Part shown: positions 26,001 to 32,742 of the stretch, in pieces
Layout: the number at the start of each line of letters is the position of its first letter
Numbering within the stretch: position 1 is the first letter of the stretch
NCBI GenBank assembly: GCA_964397565.1
Contig: CAYNJC010000022.1
Coordinates: 7,968 to 71,967, forward strand
Origin: JAPLST01 sp964397565
GTDB lineage: Bacteria > Auribacterota > UBA3054 > JAPLST01
DNA: 64,000 nt
Reading direction: 5' to 3'
The notes under the pieces: generated by a model
What the model saw: only the letters and a program-made list of their open reading frames with translations
Told to the model about the DNA's origin: nothing
Database searches by the model: none
Program-made: the position numbers and the translations under genes

Positions 26001-26825
26001 ACGCGCATCGCTTGCGGCAAGCGCCGTCGGCATTGCGGGCAGAAATGCAAGTGCCGCGGCACACTGGTCGGCCGCCGCCAGAAGGTCACCCGCGGCACGG
26101 CGTGGTGCCGCAGCGGTGCCGCCTAATCGTCGTGTCCCTTGTTCAAGCACCGTGACACAGTTCGACAGCGCCTCCTCGTTGAGCAGCGTCCGTTGCAGCA
26201 ACCGGCCAAGGACGAGCAAGTGTTCCGGCTGCAACGCGCACGGCGCGGCATCCGCCAAGCCGAGCACGTCCGACCAAAACCAGATGGGGCGCTGTTGCTG
26301 CTGCTGTTGATTCTCGCCGCGCTGCGACGGCGACGGGTCACATTGCTCTTCCGGCGGCCGCTCGCGCGGCGGCGGCGGCCGCTGCACCAGTCGAATGAAT
26401 TCCGTGTACAGTTGCGTGCTGACGGCCAGCGGCCAGGCCGCAAAGACCCGCGCAACGCCCGGCCAGTCATGCAACGTGACCTGCCACTGCAGCAAGGCGA
26501 TTTCATTGGTGGGCGCAGGCAGGCCGGTATCGCGCTGCTGCTGGGCTTGCAGCAGGCTGAGCGGCAAGCGGTCAAAGGGCGCCTGCCGGAATTCTTGCAT
26601 GCGCTGGGTGTACGCCGCGGCGCGCAGTTGCTCGGCAACTTGAGGGGCAACGCTGGCCGGTGCCGCGGCATTTGTGCCTTGGGCATGCGCCAGTACTGGC
26701 ATGTTCGTGCCGGCTGACGACGGGGACGGATTATCAGCGCGGCATGGCAGCACGACTGCCGCCGTGAGCAACATGCCGGCGCCCATGAGCGCGCGGCCAC
26801 GGAAAAAGTCAACGGTGCATTGCAT
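23079..26825 (-). CDS. Large exported membrane-anchored protein of the Bat-like operon (1248 aa)
   Basis: The protein starts with a signal peptide (RALMGAGMLLTAAVVLPCRA), has a long region rich in Ala and Leu with helical-repeat character, and ends with a single membrane helix (LLWLAMPVLVFAAGVVALVVW) and a cytoplasmic tail of about 110 residues. Unusual Tyr-rich patches are visible (YSPYYYNYRREEP, NEENYYYGPYG, GGGNYYYYGEEP), as is a Gln run. By position, last gene after moxR, DUF58, VWA, VWA and TPR genes, it occupies the place of BatD, but it is about twice BatD's usual length and I see no clear BatD signature. It starts 88 bases after the TPR gene, so cotranscription is likely but not certain. 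Confidence 0.75.
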   Translation of the reverse strand: MQCTVDFFRGRALMGAGMLLTAAVVLPCRADNPSPSSAGTNMPVLAHAQGTNAAAPASVAPQVAEQLRAAAYTQRMQEFRQAPFDRLPLSLLQAQQQRDTGLPAPTNEIALLQWQVTLHDWPGVARVFAAWPLAVSTQLYTEFIRLVQRPPPPRERPPEEQCDPSPSQRGENQQQQQQRPIWFWSDVLGLADAAPCALQPEHLLVLGRLLQRTLLNEEALSNCVTVLEQGTRRLGGTAAAPRRAAGDLLAAADQCAAALAFLPAMPTALAASDARGVAVHIQTLVAQAVRTQDPTAFQAAWRQAYWALTNDGAAVNDRVACLSAVLPPPAAFTGMVSFACWMDELATNVARGSLFLNALARAAQKVSVGYDTTSRCALLALNARVLDAMAAAPWRHEPARQHALAFLALDWLREAEQTIAMYRRPQLRARSYSPYYYNYRREEPQQSYGQTPLTPAEALATMPDHAAEMACDPALAARLDDARIRLCIKDAAYTGALARIAALPWQSTARTRTLATELLLDWQKNRKPSPDAQNEENYYYGPYGPQRPPGIPLTRAMQARNLAEFARMYPALCRAGVSTAALIQAFCDAHSDAEVFHVRDITNGFGPLATMTADALAEFAQQMRRRLAAQWREPQMQQQSGTKRTDKDIQAEVLRGYGVLTNLLATGLHLHPDAWQLSMHYGATMFDWAEYDYGRDVEVNVYNAMRRAAFDAFARAAALYAAQVPRVPQSAWLATPYLQWFTAALGASDAAYLTRQREPSTQQLDDVRAALEALPAPAVAAHRAAFARALTGAIASLKPEFKARYLRAALRIIGDDPGADTIRAMVAYYDGLLNDLALLVRLDGPACVGHTQEFGALLVLQHTGALEREAGGFGKYLRNMRSGGGNYYYYGEEPVDYRDNLEKHIREALDRSFVIGSITFSDANVKSRGCARPDWRETPLAYMVLTAKDAAADQLPAIQMDLDFLDMDSKVLLPIETPILPIDARPQVPPPRPVTNLMITCLLDERAAREGALVLEINASGLGLIPALPQLITPRVPGFVVESISDSGTRVKELDTASNETTMVVCDRTWMLRLKPEPGARRPPAVFRFPACDWPGARIVYQRYVDADIVPVAEAVALAGVHLRRAWWLLWLAMPVLVFAAGVVALVVWRARARRRAVAPVTGALQMPAHLTPFSVLRLLQQIACAAGTRLEPDDRGALNADIAAVQAAYFEPPAGDLAVLEPEALEQCARRWVCAANAAKKVRWESG

Positions 26826-26913
26826 AGGTGTGTGTCGGATTGCTGTTAGTATTACTCAAGTCATGAAGTTACCTGGAGACCCGCCCTTGCGTGTGTCAGC
26901 CTTGTGCATGGCA

Positions 26914-27654
26914 TCACGAGCCGGTCTCCTCAGGGCGCTCGCCCAAGCCGGCGCCCCGCGCGTCCTTTTTTTCCTTCTTGCCTTCGCTCTTGGCTTTTTG
27001 CTGCTGCCGCTGACTTGCGCGTTGCTTGCGCATCTTCTGGCTCACGTTCTTGCAGGCGCAGAGCTTGGCCGGCAAGGGCAGGGCTTTCAGCGCCGCTTCA
27101 TCCATCAACGCCAGGCGTATGCTGGCCTCCAAATTTGTGTGATAAACACTGGTGGCCGCGCTTATTGACGCCGGCTGTTGCTCGGCAAGCAGGCGGAACT
27201 GCTGCCGTGCGGCGGTCGCTTCCGCATACCACTCTTCGTCATCCGCGCCTTCGAGGCGCATCAACCACGCGGTGTAATACTGCGCTTCCGCCAGCGCGCT
27301 GCGCAGATGCGTTGCGACCGCCGGCCGCATGACCGGGACGGTCAGCAGCAGATCCTCCAGCGCGGCGACTGCTTCGGGCAATGCGCCCAGATGCATCTGC
27401 GCGTCCGCTTGCGCAACGCCAAGCAGCACCCGGTCATCGCCGGCGTCTGGCGGCAGCGCCTGCAAGGCGCGCGCATACAGCGCCACGGCCGCCGCCCATT
27501 GATGTGCCCGCGCCGCCGCGCGCGCTTGCTGCACCACGCGCGCGGCCGTTTCACACTGCGCCTGCCGCACGCCCGGCCCATAGTGGTAGGCCAGTAGTCC
27601 CACGGGCAGCAGAAGCCACAGCAGCACGAGCCGCCGACGCAGGGCTTGCTTCAT
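26914..27654 (-). CDS. TPR-like membrane protein (BatC-position)
   Basis: A protein of about 246 residues: MKQALRRRLVLLWLLLPVGLL forms an N-terminal membrane anchor, followed by helical TPR-like segments (HQWAAAVALYARALQALPP, GALPEAVAALEDLLLTVP) and a highly charged Lys/Gln/Glu tail (KAKSEGKKEKKDARG). The ATG at 27654 overlaps the stop of the preceding VWA gene by four bases (ATGA), indicating translational coupling. In Bat operons a TPR protein commonly accompanies the two VWA proteins; that assignment is by context and weak repeat similarity. Confidence 0.7.
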   Translation of the reverse strand: MKQALRRRLVLLWLLLPVGLLAYHYGPGVRQAQCETAARVVQQARAAARAHQWAAAVALYARALQALPPDAGDDRVLLGVAQADAQMHLGALPEAVAALEDLLLTVPVMRPAVATHLRSALAEAQYYTAWLMRLEGADDEEWYAEATAARQQFRLLAEQQPASISAATSVYHTNLEASIRLALMDEAALKALPLPAKLCACKNVSQKMRKQRASQRQQQKAKSEGKKEKKDARGAGLGERPEETGS

Positions 27655-28625
27655 GTCCGTCCCCCATGTTGTTGCACACCCGCGCGCCACTGCGCGCCGT
27701 AGAGCGCCAGCGCCACGGGCAGCAGCGCACTAAGCGCCGCACCCGCGCCGGTCGCGCCGAGCGCCGCCGCACGCAACCCTTCACCCGCCGGCGCGCGCAC
27801 GGGTACCTGCGTTGCCAAGTGGCGCAACAGCGCCGCCGGCGCGTGGATCTCGTTGGCATTGTGATACCGCCCGCTCAACCGCGTCGCAAGGTAGTCGAGC
27901 GTGTGCTGGTCTTGATACGAAAGGTGCCCGTCGATGTAGGTGCCCGCGCGCGGATTGCCAACGCCAAGGACGAGCACGTCCGCCACGGATGGGGGCATCC
28001 GGCGCGGGGCGTCGCCCAGGGCCGTATCGCCATCCGAGACAATCAGCACCGTGGTGCTGTCCGCCGGCCAATCGGCGGCCATGTCCGCAGCTTCGGCCAC
28101 GCCTTCTGCAAGTGTCGTTTTGCCGATGTCAAAGGCTTGCGTCATCGGCAAATTGTTCAGGATGTTGTACACGATGGCAAGGTCTTTGGTATCACTCGCC
28201 ACACGCTTTGCCCCATTATACACGGCAATGACGCTGTAGCGCACGTGTTCCGTCGCGATCCGGTCGAGAATGGCGCGGACAACCGCGCCGGCGCGTTCCG
28301 CGCGCGGGCAGTCATGCAACGGGCCGGCGTCGCGCAGCTTCATGCTTGGCGACACATCCAGGACGAGCACCAGATGGCGCTCCTCTTGTGCCGCGCGCGC
28401 GGCGGGTTGCGCCGCGTGCGGCGCCAGCGACAACAACGTCGCCAAGCCCCACACCAGCGCGCCGATACTCAGCGCGCGCACCACCGGCGCCGCGCGCACC
28501 CAGCCCGCCGGCACGGCCCGCGGGCCGAACGCCAGAAATGCCACGCCACGCCGCCGGCGCAGGTGCAGCCACTCCGCACACACTGTCAGTGCCACCGCCA
28601 CTGCGGTCACAGTCGCGGTCACCAT
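27651..28625 (-). CDS. VWA-domain membrane protein (BatB-like)
   Basis: This 324-residue protein has N-terminal membrane helices, then a von Willebrand factor A domain with a complete MIDAS start (VLDVSPSMKLRD), VLIVSDGDTALGD later in the domain, and a C-terminal hydrophobic helix (GAALSALLPVALALYGAQW). MIDAS metal sites mediate protein-protein contacts, here probably with the MoxR ATPase and the other VWA protein at the membrane. It overlaps the upstream VWA gene by seven bases and the TPR gene by four. Confidence 0.85.
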   Translation of the reverse strand: MVTATVTAVAVALTVCAEWLHLRRRRGVAFLAFGPRAVPAGWVRAAPVVRALSIGALVWGLATLLSLAPHAAQPAARAAQEERHLVLVLDVSPSMKLRDAGPLHDCPRAERAGAVVRAILDRIATEHVRYSVIAVYNGAKRVASDTKDLAIVYNILNNLPMTQAFDIGKTTLAEGVAEAADMAADWPADSTTVLIVSDGDTALGDAPRRMPPSVADVLVLGVGNPRAGTYIDGHLSYQDQHTLDYLATRLSGRYHNANEIHAPAALLRHLATQVPVRAPAGEGLRAAALGATGAGAALSALLPVALALYGAQWRAGVQQHGGRT

Positions 28626-29533
28626 GGCATGTACCGCATGCCGAACAACGCCAGCACGTGCAGCCCGGCCACGCCAAGGCCTGCCATGGCAAATGGGCGA
28701 AAATCATCCACGACCGCCGGCGCGCTCTGCTTGAATTTTGTTTTTTGCATTGCATCAATATGATGAAACACCGCGTTGAGGGCCGCCGGATTCCCGGCGC
28801 TAAAGACTGCGCCGCCGGTGTGGCTCGCAATGACGTCGATCTCTGAGGGCGGTGCATTTTCCTGCGCAATGATCGCGTACACGGTGATGCGCTCCTCTTT
28901 GAGCGCCTGGGCGACGTCGAGGGCCACGCTGCCGCCCAGGTCGGCGCTGTCGCCGTCACTCACCAAAATGATGACGCGGTCGCCGCGGGCTTGCGCGGCC
29001 AGCAAGGTGCGACAGGCGTGCAGCGCTTTGCCGATCTGCGTGCCACCCATCCACGGTGGCTGCTTTTCCGGCCGCAGAAACGGGGTGGCCAGCCGGATCG
29101 CGTTGACATCCTTGGTCAATGGCAGCCAATGCAACACTTCATTGCCAAAAATCGTGAGGCCAAACGCGTCGCCCGGTCGATGCGCGGAAAACTCGTTGAT
29201 CGCCGCCATCGCGCTGTCAAAGCGCGTGCCATCACCAAACGGCGTGGTCATGCTGCCCGAGACATCGAGCAAGAGCAGCAGATTGGTGAGCTCCCGCGCG
29301 CGTTCGGGCGGCCCGCTGCGTTGCGGCACAGCCAGCAGCACCAGGGCAAGTGCCAGCAGCACGGCCGGCAGGAGATTCGCCGCATTCACCACGCGCCGCA
29401 GCCAGAGGCCGGATGGTTGCCCGCTGTGATCGAACGGCAGCACCAGCCGAAAGCCAAGCCGCGTCCATTCCCAGTACGCCAGCACAACGGGCAAGACCAG
29501 CAGAACCAGCATGAGCGGATGCCGAAAGCTCAT
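28619..29533 (-). CDS. VWA-domain membrane protein (BatA-like)
   Basis: A protein of about 304 residues starting MSFRHPLMLVLLVLPVVLAYW, with two N-terminal membrane helices, a VWA domain containing LLLLDVSGSMTTPFGDG (intact DxSxS MIDAS) and VIILVSDGDSADLGG, and a C-terminal helix (VAGLHVLALFGM). The ATG at 29533 overlaps the upstream gene's stop by four bases. Together with the next VWA gene it forms the pair typical of aerotolerance (Bat) operons, whose exact biochemical function is unsettled; roles in cell-envelope stress and complex assembly have been proposed. Confidence 0.87.
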   Translation of the reverse strand: MSFRHPLMLVLLVLPVVLAYWEWTRLGFRLVLPFDHSGQPSGLWLRRVVNAANLLPAVLLALALVLLAVPQRSGPPERARELTNLLLLLDVSGSMTTPFGDGTRFDSAMAAINEFSAHRPGDAFGLTIFGNEVLHWLPLTKDVNAIRLATPFLRPEKQPPWMGGTQIGKALHACRTLLAAQARGDRVIILVSDGDSADLGGSVALDVAQALKEERITVYAIIAQENAPPSEIDVIASHTGGAVFSAGNPAALNAVFHHIDAMQKTKFKQSAPAVVDDFRPFAMAGLGVAGLHVLALFGMRYMPW

Positions 29534-30417
29534 GGGCCGGCGCCACGGATGTTGCCGGCCGGCTGCGCCGGCGCGTGATAGCACGCGAGCAGGGCCGCAA
29601 TATCACACGCATGCCGGCCCGGCGGCTCATACAACCACTGCTCAAGCGCCGTCAGCAGGCGCCCGGCTTCGGCATGCGCGCGCAAATGCACGCGCAGGCT
29701 GCCGGGCGACGCATCCGCCAGCATCAGCCGCTCACGCCACACGCACATGAGCAATTGTTCCATGCGCGCCTTGTCTTGCACGGTCAGGCTGCCCTCCCGC
29801 GCTTTGGCGACCAGTGGCGCAAGCAGTGCCGCCGGCGTTGGTGGCACGCTGGTGGGCGCAACGGGCGCAACCACTTTTTTTTGGCGGCCGAGCCAGATCA
29901 GCGGCGCCAACGCGCCAGCCCACACCAACCAGAGACCACCCATCAGCCAGCGATAGCCAACCCGCACACCGGGCTCCGGTGTGCGCTCGAACGCCAAGGC
30001 GCCATTGTGATTGGTCGGGAGCAGCGCCGCAACCTGCACAATCAGCGGGGCGTTCGTGCTGCCCTGCGCGTCCGCGCCGCACATCACCGCGCGCACATCA
30101 TACTGCCCCGGCACCAGTCCGACAAAGCGAATGTCGTAGAGGTTGCTTTGGCCCGGCATGGGCCGCGTGCCGACAATCCGCGCAATTAACCGGTTTGTCC
30201 GATTGAGCGGCAGCACATCAAGATGCCCGGCCGGCGCGACCACGCTCAGGCGGCCTTCAATGCCAACTGTGGGCGGCGCGGCGCTGGCGACGACCGTAGC
30301 AAGACCAATGACGATGCCGGTAACGCGGTGCGCCAGATACGGCAGGCGCCCCAGCCTGCCACCCAATCGTTGCCGAGTCAGGGAACCCATCATACAGGCC
30401 ATCGTGGCTGCATTCAT
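29530..30417 (-). CDS. Membrane protein of Bat-like operon (DUF4381 position)
   Basis: The predicted 295-residue protein (from ATG 30417) has an N-terminal signal-like helix (VTGIVIGLATVVASAAPP), an extracytoplasmic domain with a NLYDIRFVGLVPGQYDVRAV beta-sandwich-like stretch, a membrane helix (LMGGLWLVWAGALAPLIWL), and a cytoplasmic helical tail (MEQLLMCVWRERLMLAD). In related operons a small DUF4381-type membrane protein sits between DUF58 and VWA genes; the tail resembles that arrangement, but the family assignment is only positional. It overlaps the DUF58 stop by one base and the next VWA gene by four. Confidence 0.65.
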   Translation of the reverse strand: MNAATMACMMGSLTRQRLGGRLGRLPYLAHRVTGIVIGLATVVASAAPPTVGIEGRLSVVAPAGHLDVLPLNRTNRLIARIVGTRPMPGQSNLYDIRFVGLVPGQYDVRAVMCGADAQGSTNAPLIVQVAALLPTNHNGALAFERTPEPGVRVGYRWLMGGLWLVWAGALAPLIWLGRQKKVVAPVAPTSVPPTPAALLAPLVAKAREGSLTVQDKARMEQLLMCVWRERLMLADASPGSLRVHLRAHAEAGRLLTALEQWLYEPPGRHACDIAALLACYHAPAQPAGNIRGAGP

Positions 30418-31274
30418 CAGCGTGCGCCGCGCCCGAGGCAGTCGCGCTGCTGGAGGAAGTCGCGCACGCGCGGGAGAAAATGCTCGTCGGTGCGCAACAC
30501 CAGACAATCAACGCCCGCGCGCCGCAGCATGCGCTGGGCCGCCAGCGGATCACACCACCGGCGATAGCCATGCGCCACAAACGCGTGCCCGGTCTCCGCC
30601 TCGCGGGCGCGAAACACGCCGCCGCCCATGCCGCCGTGCTCGGCCGGGTCCTGGAGCTGCAACACGATGCAATCGTGGCGCTGCGCCGCAATTTGCAGCG
30701 CCGGCACACTGTCCGGATCGTGCAAATCGCTCAACACAATCATTACGCAGCGACTGTCCATGGCGGGCGCAAGTGTGCGCAACTTTTCACCAACCGTCGT
30801 CACTTCGTCGGCTTGATAGTGCCGCAGTTGGGCAAGCCACTGCAGCACCGTCGCGCGGGACAAACTGGGCCTGATATGCAGGGCGCGCGCGCCGCAGCCA
30901 AGCAGACCAACGGGGCTCAAGCGCGCCAAGGCGGCCAACGCCAGCCCGCCCGCAAGATGCACCGCCCAGCTATACTTGCTGCGCTGCCGCGAGCTGACAC
31001 ACATGGACGCCGACGTATCCAGCAAGAGATAGACCGGCATGCGCTTGGGCGCTTCATACTCCTTGACATGCAGGCGGCCCGTGCGCGCCGTCACACGCCA
31101 GTCGATTAACTTGACCGGATCGCCGGCCTGGTACGGGCGCGCCTGCACAAACTCAACGCCTGCGCCAAAAAACGGCGAGCGATCAACGCCATACTGCACG
31201 CTGTCCGCCATGCGCCGGATGGCCAGCAGAAACTGGCGCTCATCCAAGTGGTCGCAGGCCGGCAGCGTCGGCAT
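30417..31274 (-). CDS. DUF58 domain protein
   Basis: This 285-residue protein has the DUF58 hallmarks: GAGVEFVQARPYQAGDPVKLIDWRV (an RxYxxGDxxRxIDW-type motif), then a degenerate VWA-like fold with LLLDTSASM and VMIVLSDLHDPDS. DUF58 proteins are nearly always encoded next to MoxR ATPases and are thought to be their partners. The ATG at 31274 is one base from the moxR stop, and the upstream alternative at 31307 would overlap moxR. It is the second gene of the operon. Confidence 0.88.
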   Translation of the reverse strand: MPTLPACDHLDERQFLLAIRRMADSVQYGVDRSPFFGAGVEFVQARPYQAGDPVKLIDWRVTARTGRLHVKEYEAPKRMPVYLLLDTSASMCVSSRQRSKYSWAVHLAGGLALAALARLSPVGLLGCGARALHIRPSLSRATVLQWLAQLRHYQADEVTTVGEKLRTLAPAMDSRCVMIVLSDLHDPDSVPALQIAAQRHDCIVLQLQDPAEHGGMGGGVFRAREAETGHAFVAHGYRRWCDPLAAQRMLRRAGVDCLVLRTDEHFLPRVRDFLQQRDCLGRGAR

Positions 31275-31275
31275 A

Positions 31276-32247
31276 TCACCCACATGCCGCCATAAGCTCG
31301 CGCACAATCGCCGCGCCCGACTGTCCTTCCGCCAGGGCCTCGTACGTCAAGCGCATGCGGTGCAGCAAGACATCCTCGGCCAGCGCGTACAAGTCATCGG
31401 GCAGCACATAATCACGGGCATGAATGTAGGCCCGCGCCCGCGCCGCCTGCACCAGCGCCAAGCCCGCGCGCGGGCTCGCACCCAGCTCAATCCGCGCGTC
31501 GGCCCGCGTCATGCGCACCAGCTCAAGCGTGTGCTGGACGAAGACATCGCTGACGTACACCTGCTGCACCGCGCCCATGGCCGCCGCCACATCGCGGCCG
31601 TGCGCGCAGGGACCCACCTCGTCGAGCAAATCAAATGCCGTGCGCGGTATCGCGCTGTGCGCGTCGTGTTTCAGCCCCAGCGCAAGCTGCTGCCGGACGA
31701 TCCCGGCTTCCTGCTCTCGCGACGGATAGTCAAGGCGATGGCACAGCATAAACCGGTCAAGTTGCGCTTCCGGCAGCTCAAAGGTGCCGCTTTGTTCCAC
31801 CGGATTTTGCGTGGCGATCACCAGAAAAGGCGCGGGCAACCGGTACGTTGTCTTGCCGATGGTCACCTTGCGTTCCTGCATTGCCTCAAGCAACGCGCTC
31901 TGCACTTTCGGCGCCGCGCGATTGATCTCGTCCGCCAGCAGTAAATTGGTAAACACCGGCCCCTGATGCGTCACGAACGTGTTGCTCCGCTGGTCCAGAA
32001 TTTCAGAGCCGAGCATGTCCGCCGGCAACATGTCAATCGTAAACTGCACCCGCCGAAATGTTAAATCCAGCGCGCGCGCCAGCGCATTCACCAGCAGCGT
32101 CTTCGCCAAGCCCGGCACCCCTTGGAGCAAAAGATGCCCGCCCGTGAGCAACGCCATGAGCATCCGTTCCACAACGATTTCCTGGCCCACAACTATCCGG
32201 CCGATGTGCGCGCGCAACGCCGCAACGAATTGTCCATCAGTATTCAT
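31276..32247 (-). CDS. MoxR family AAA+ ATPase
   Basis: A 323-residue AAA+ ATPase with Walker A GVPGLAKTLL near residue 42, Walker B LLLADEINRA, sensor-1 ATQNP and the C-terminal helical lid. MoxR ATPases act as chaperone-like remodelling factors together with the VWA proteins encoded beside them. It is the first gene of a seven-gene string (moxR, DUF58, membrane protein, VWA, VWA, TPR, large exported protein), and a near-consensus promoter lies 66 bases upstream of its start. Confidence 0.92.
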   Translation of the reverse strand: MNTDGQFVAALRAHIGRIVVGQEIVVERMLMALLTGGHLLLQGVPGLAKTLLVNALARALDLTFRRVQFTIDMLPADMLGSEILDQRSNTFVTHQGPVFTNLLLADEINRAAPKVQSALLEAMQERKVTIGKTTYRLPAPFLVIATQNPVEQSGTFELPEAQLDRFMLCHRLDYPSREQEAGIVRQQLALGLKHDAHSAIPRTAFDLLDEVGPCAHGRDVAAAMGAVQQVYVSDVFVQHTLELVRMTRADARIELGASPRAGLALVQAARARAYIHARDYVLPDDLYALAEDVLLHRMRLTYEALAEGQSGAAIVRELMAACG

Positions 32248-32312
32248 CGATCTCCTGACGCAAGTTACCCTGGATCACCTACGCTGCAATCTCCGAACAC
32301 CACAATGCACAA

Positions 32313-32341
32313 AGTATACCACAAGAACCAGCGCTGGTCAA
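32313..32341 (-). promoter_or_regulatory. Sigma-70 type promoter of the moxR/Bat-like operon
   Basis: Minus-strand TTGACC (32341-32336), 17-base spacer, TATACT (32318-32313). It is followed by a leader of about 60 bases before the moxR ATG. Confidence 0.75.
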
Positions 32342-32585
32342 CGTGTGCGCGCAACTCCTGAAATTCCGCTATAAGGAAAGCACGCGCAGGGGTGGCACGG
32401 TGCCGTTGCTGGTGCCAACGACACACTACCGACGTTTGACTGTGCCCGCATCCAAAACCGCATATCGGATTTTCAGGTGCAGATTCGCCGCACGGAGGCG
32501 GCTCCCATCCTCGCTCCACGCCTCTGGCGGGACGGGACTAGCCAAGTCAGCTTTCTTTCAGCACCGACGTACCGACGTACTGACT

Positions 32586-32613
32586 ATCCCGCCGTTGGCG
32601 CGACTCCAAGCAG
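32586..32613 (+). repeat. Dispersed GGCGgGACTCCAAGCAG repeat
   Basis: ATCCCGCC, GTT, then GGCGCGACTCCAAGCAG. It matches copies at 22971-22999, 42155-42183 and 60006-60034, with a short hairpin of GCC and GGC arms before the conserved ACTCCAAGCAG. Confidence 0.65.
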
Positions 32614-32690
32614 CCGACGCACTGCTGTCTTCGTGGCCATGGCATCTGAGCTGCGGCAGGGCTCGGGGAAAAATAATCTTGCGGCAAAAT

Positions 32691-32723
32691 CATTTTGTGC
32701 AAAATGAATTGCGGCAATTCATT
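32691..32723 (-). terminator. Two mutually exclusive hairpins after alaS
   Basis: CATTTTG/CAAAATG (32691-32706, 2-base loop) and AATGAATTG/CAATTCATT (32703-32723, 3-base loop) share bases and cannot both form. On the minus strand the second follows the alaS stop by about 20 bases and is followed by a T-rich stretch, so it may terminate alaS transcription. Confidence 0.45.
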
Positions 32724-32742
32724 TTCATAGCCGGGGAATAAC

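Larger units (their letters stand above)
32342..32742. other. Gene-free spacer between moxR promoter and alaS end
   Basis: No convincing gene is seen. It contains one copy of the dispersed repeat (32586-32613) and, next to alaS, two overlapping perfect hairpins (32691-32723). The short open frames here are not supported by composition or motifs. Confidence 0.6.
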
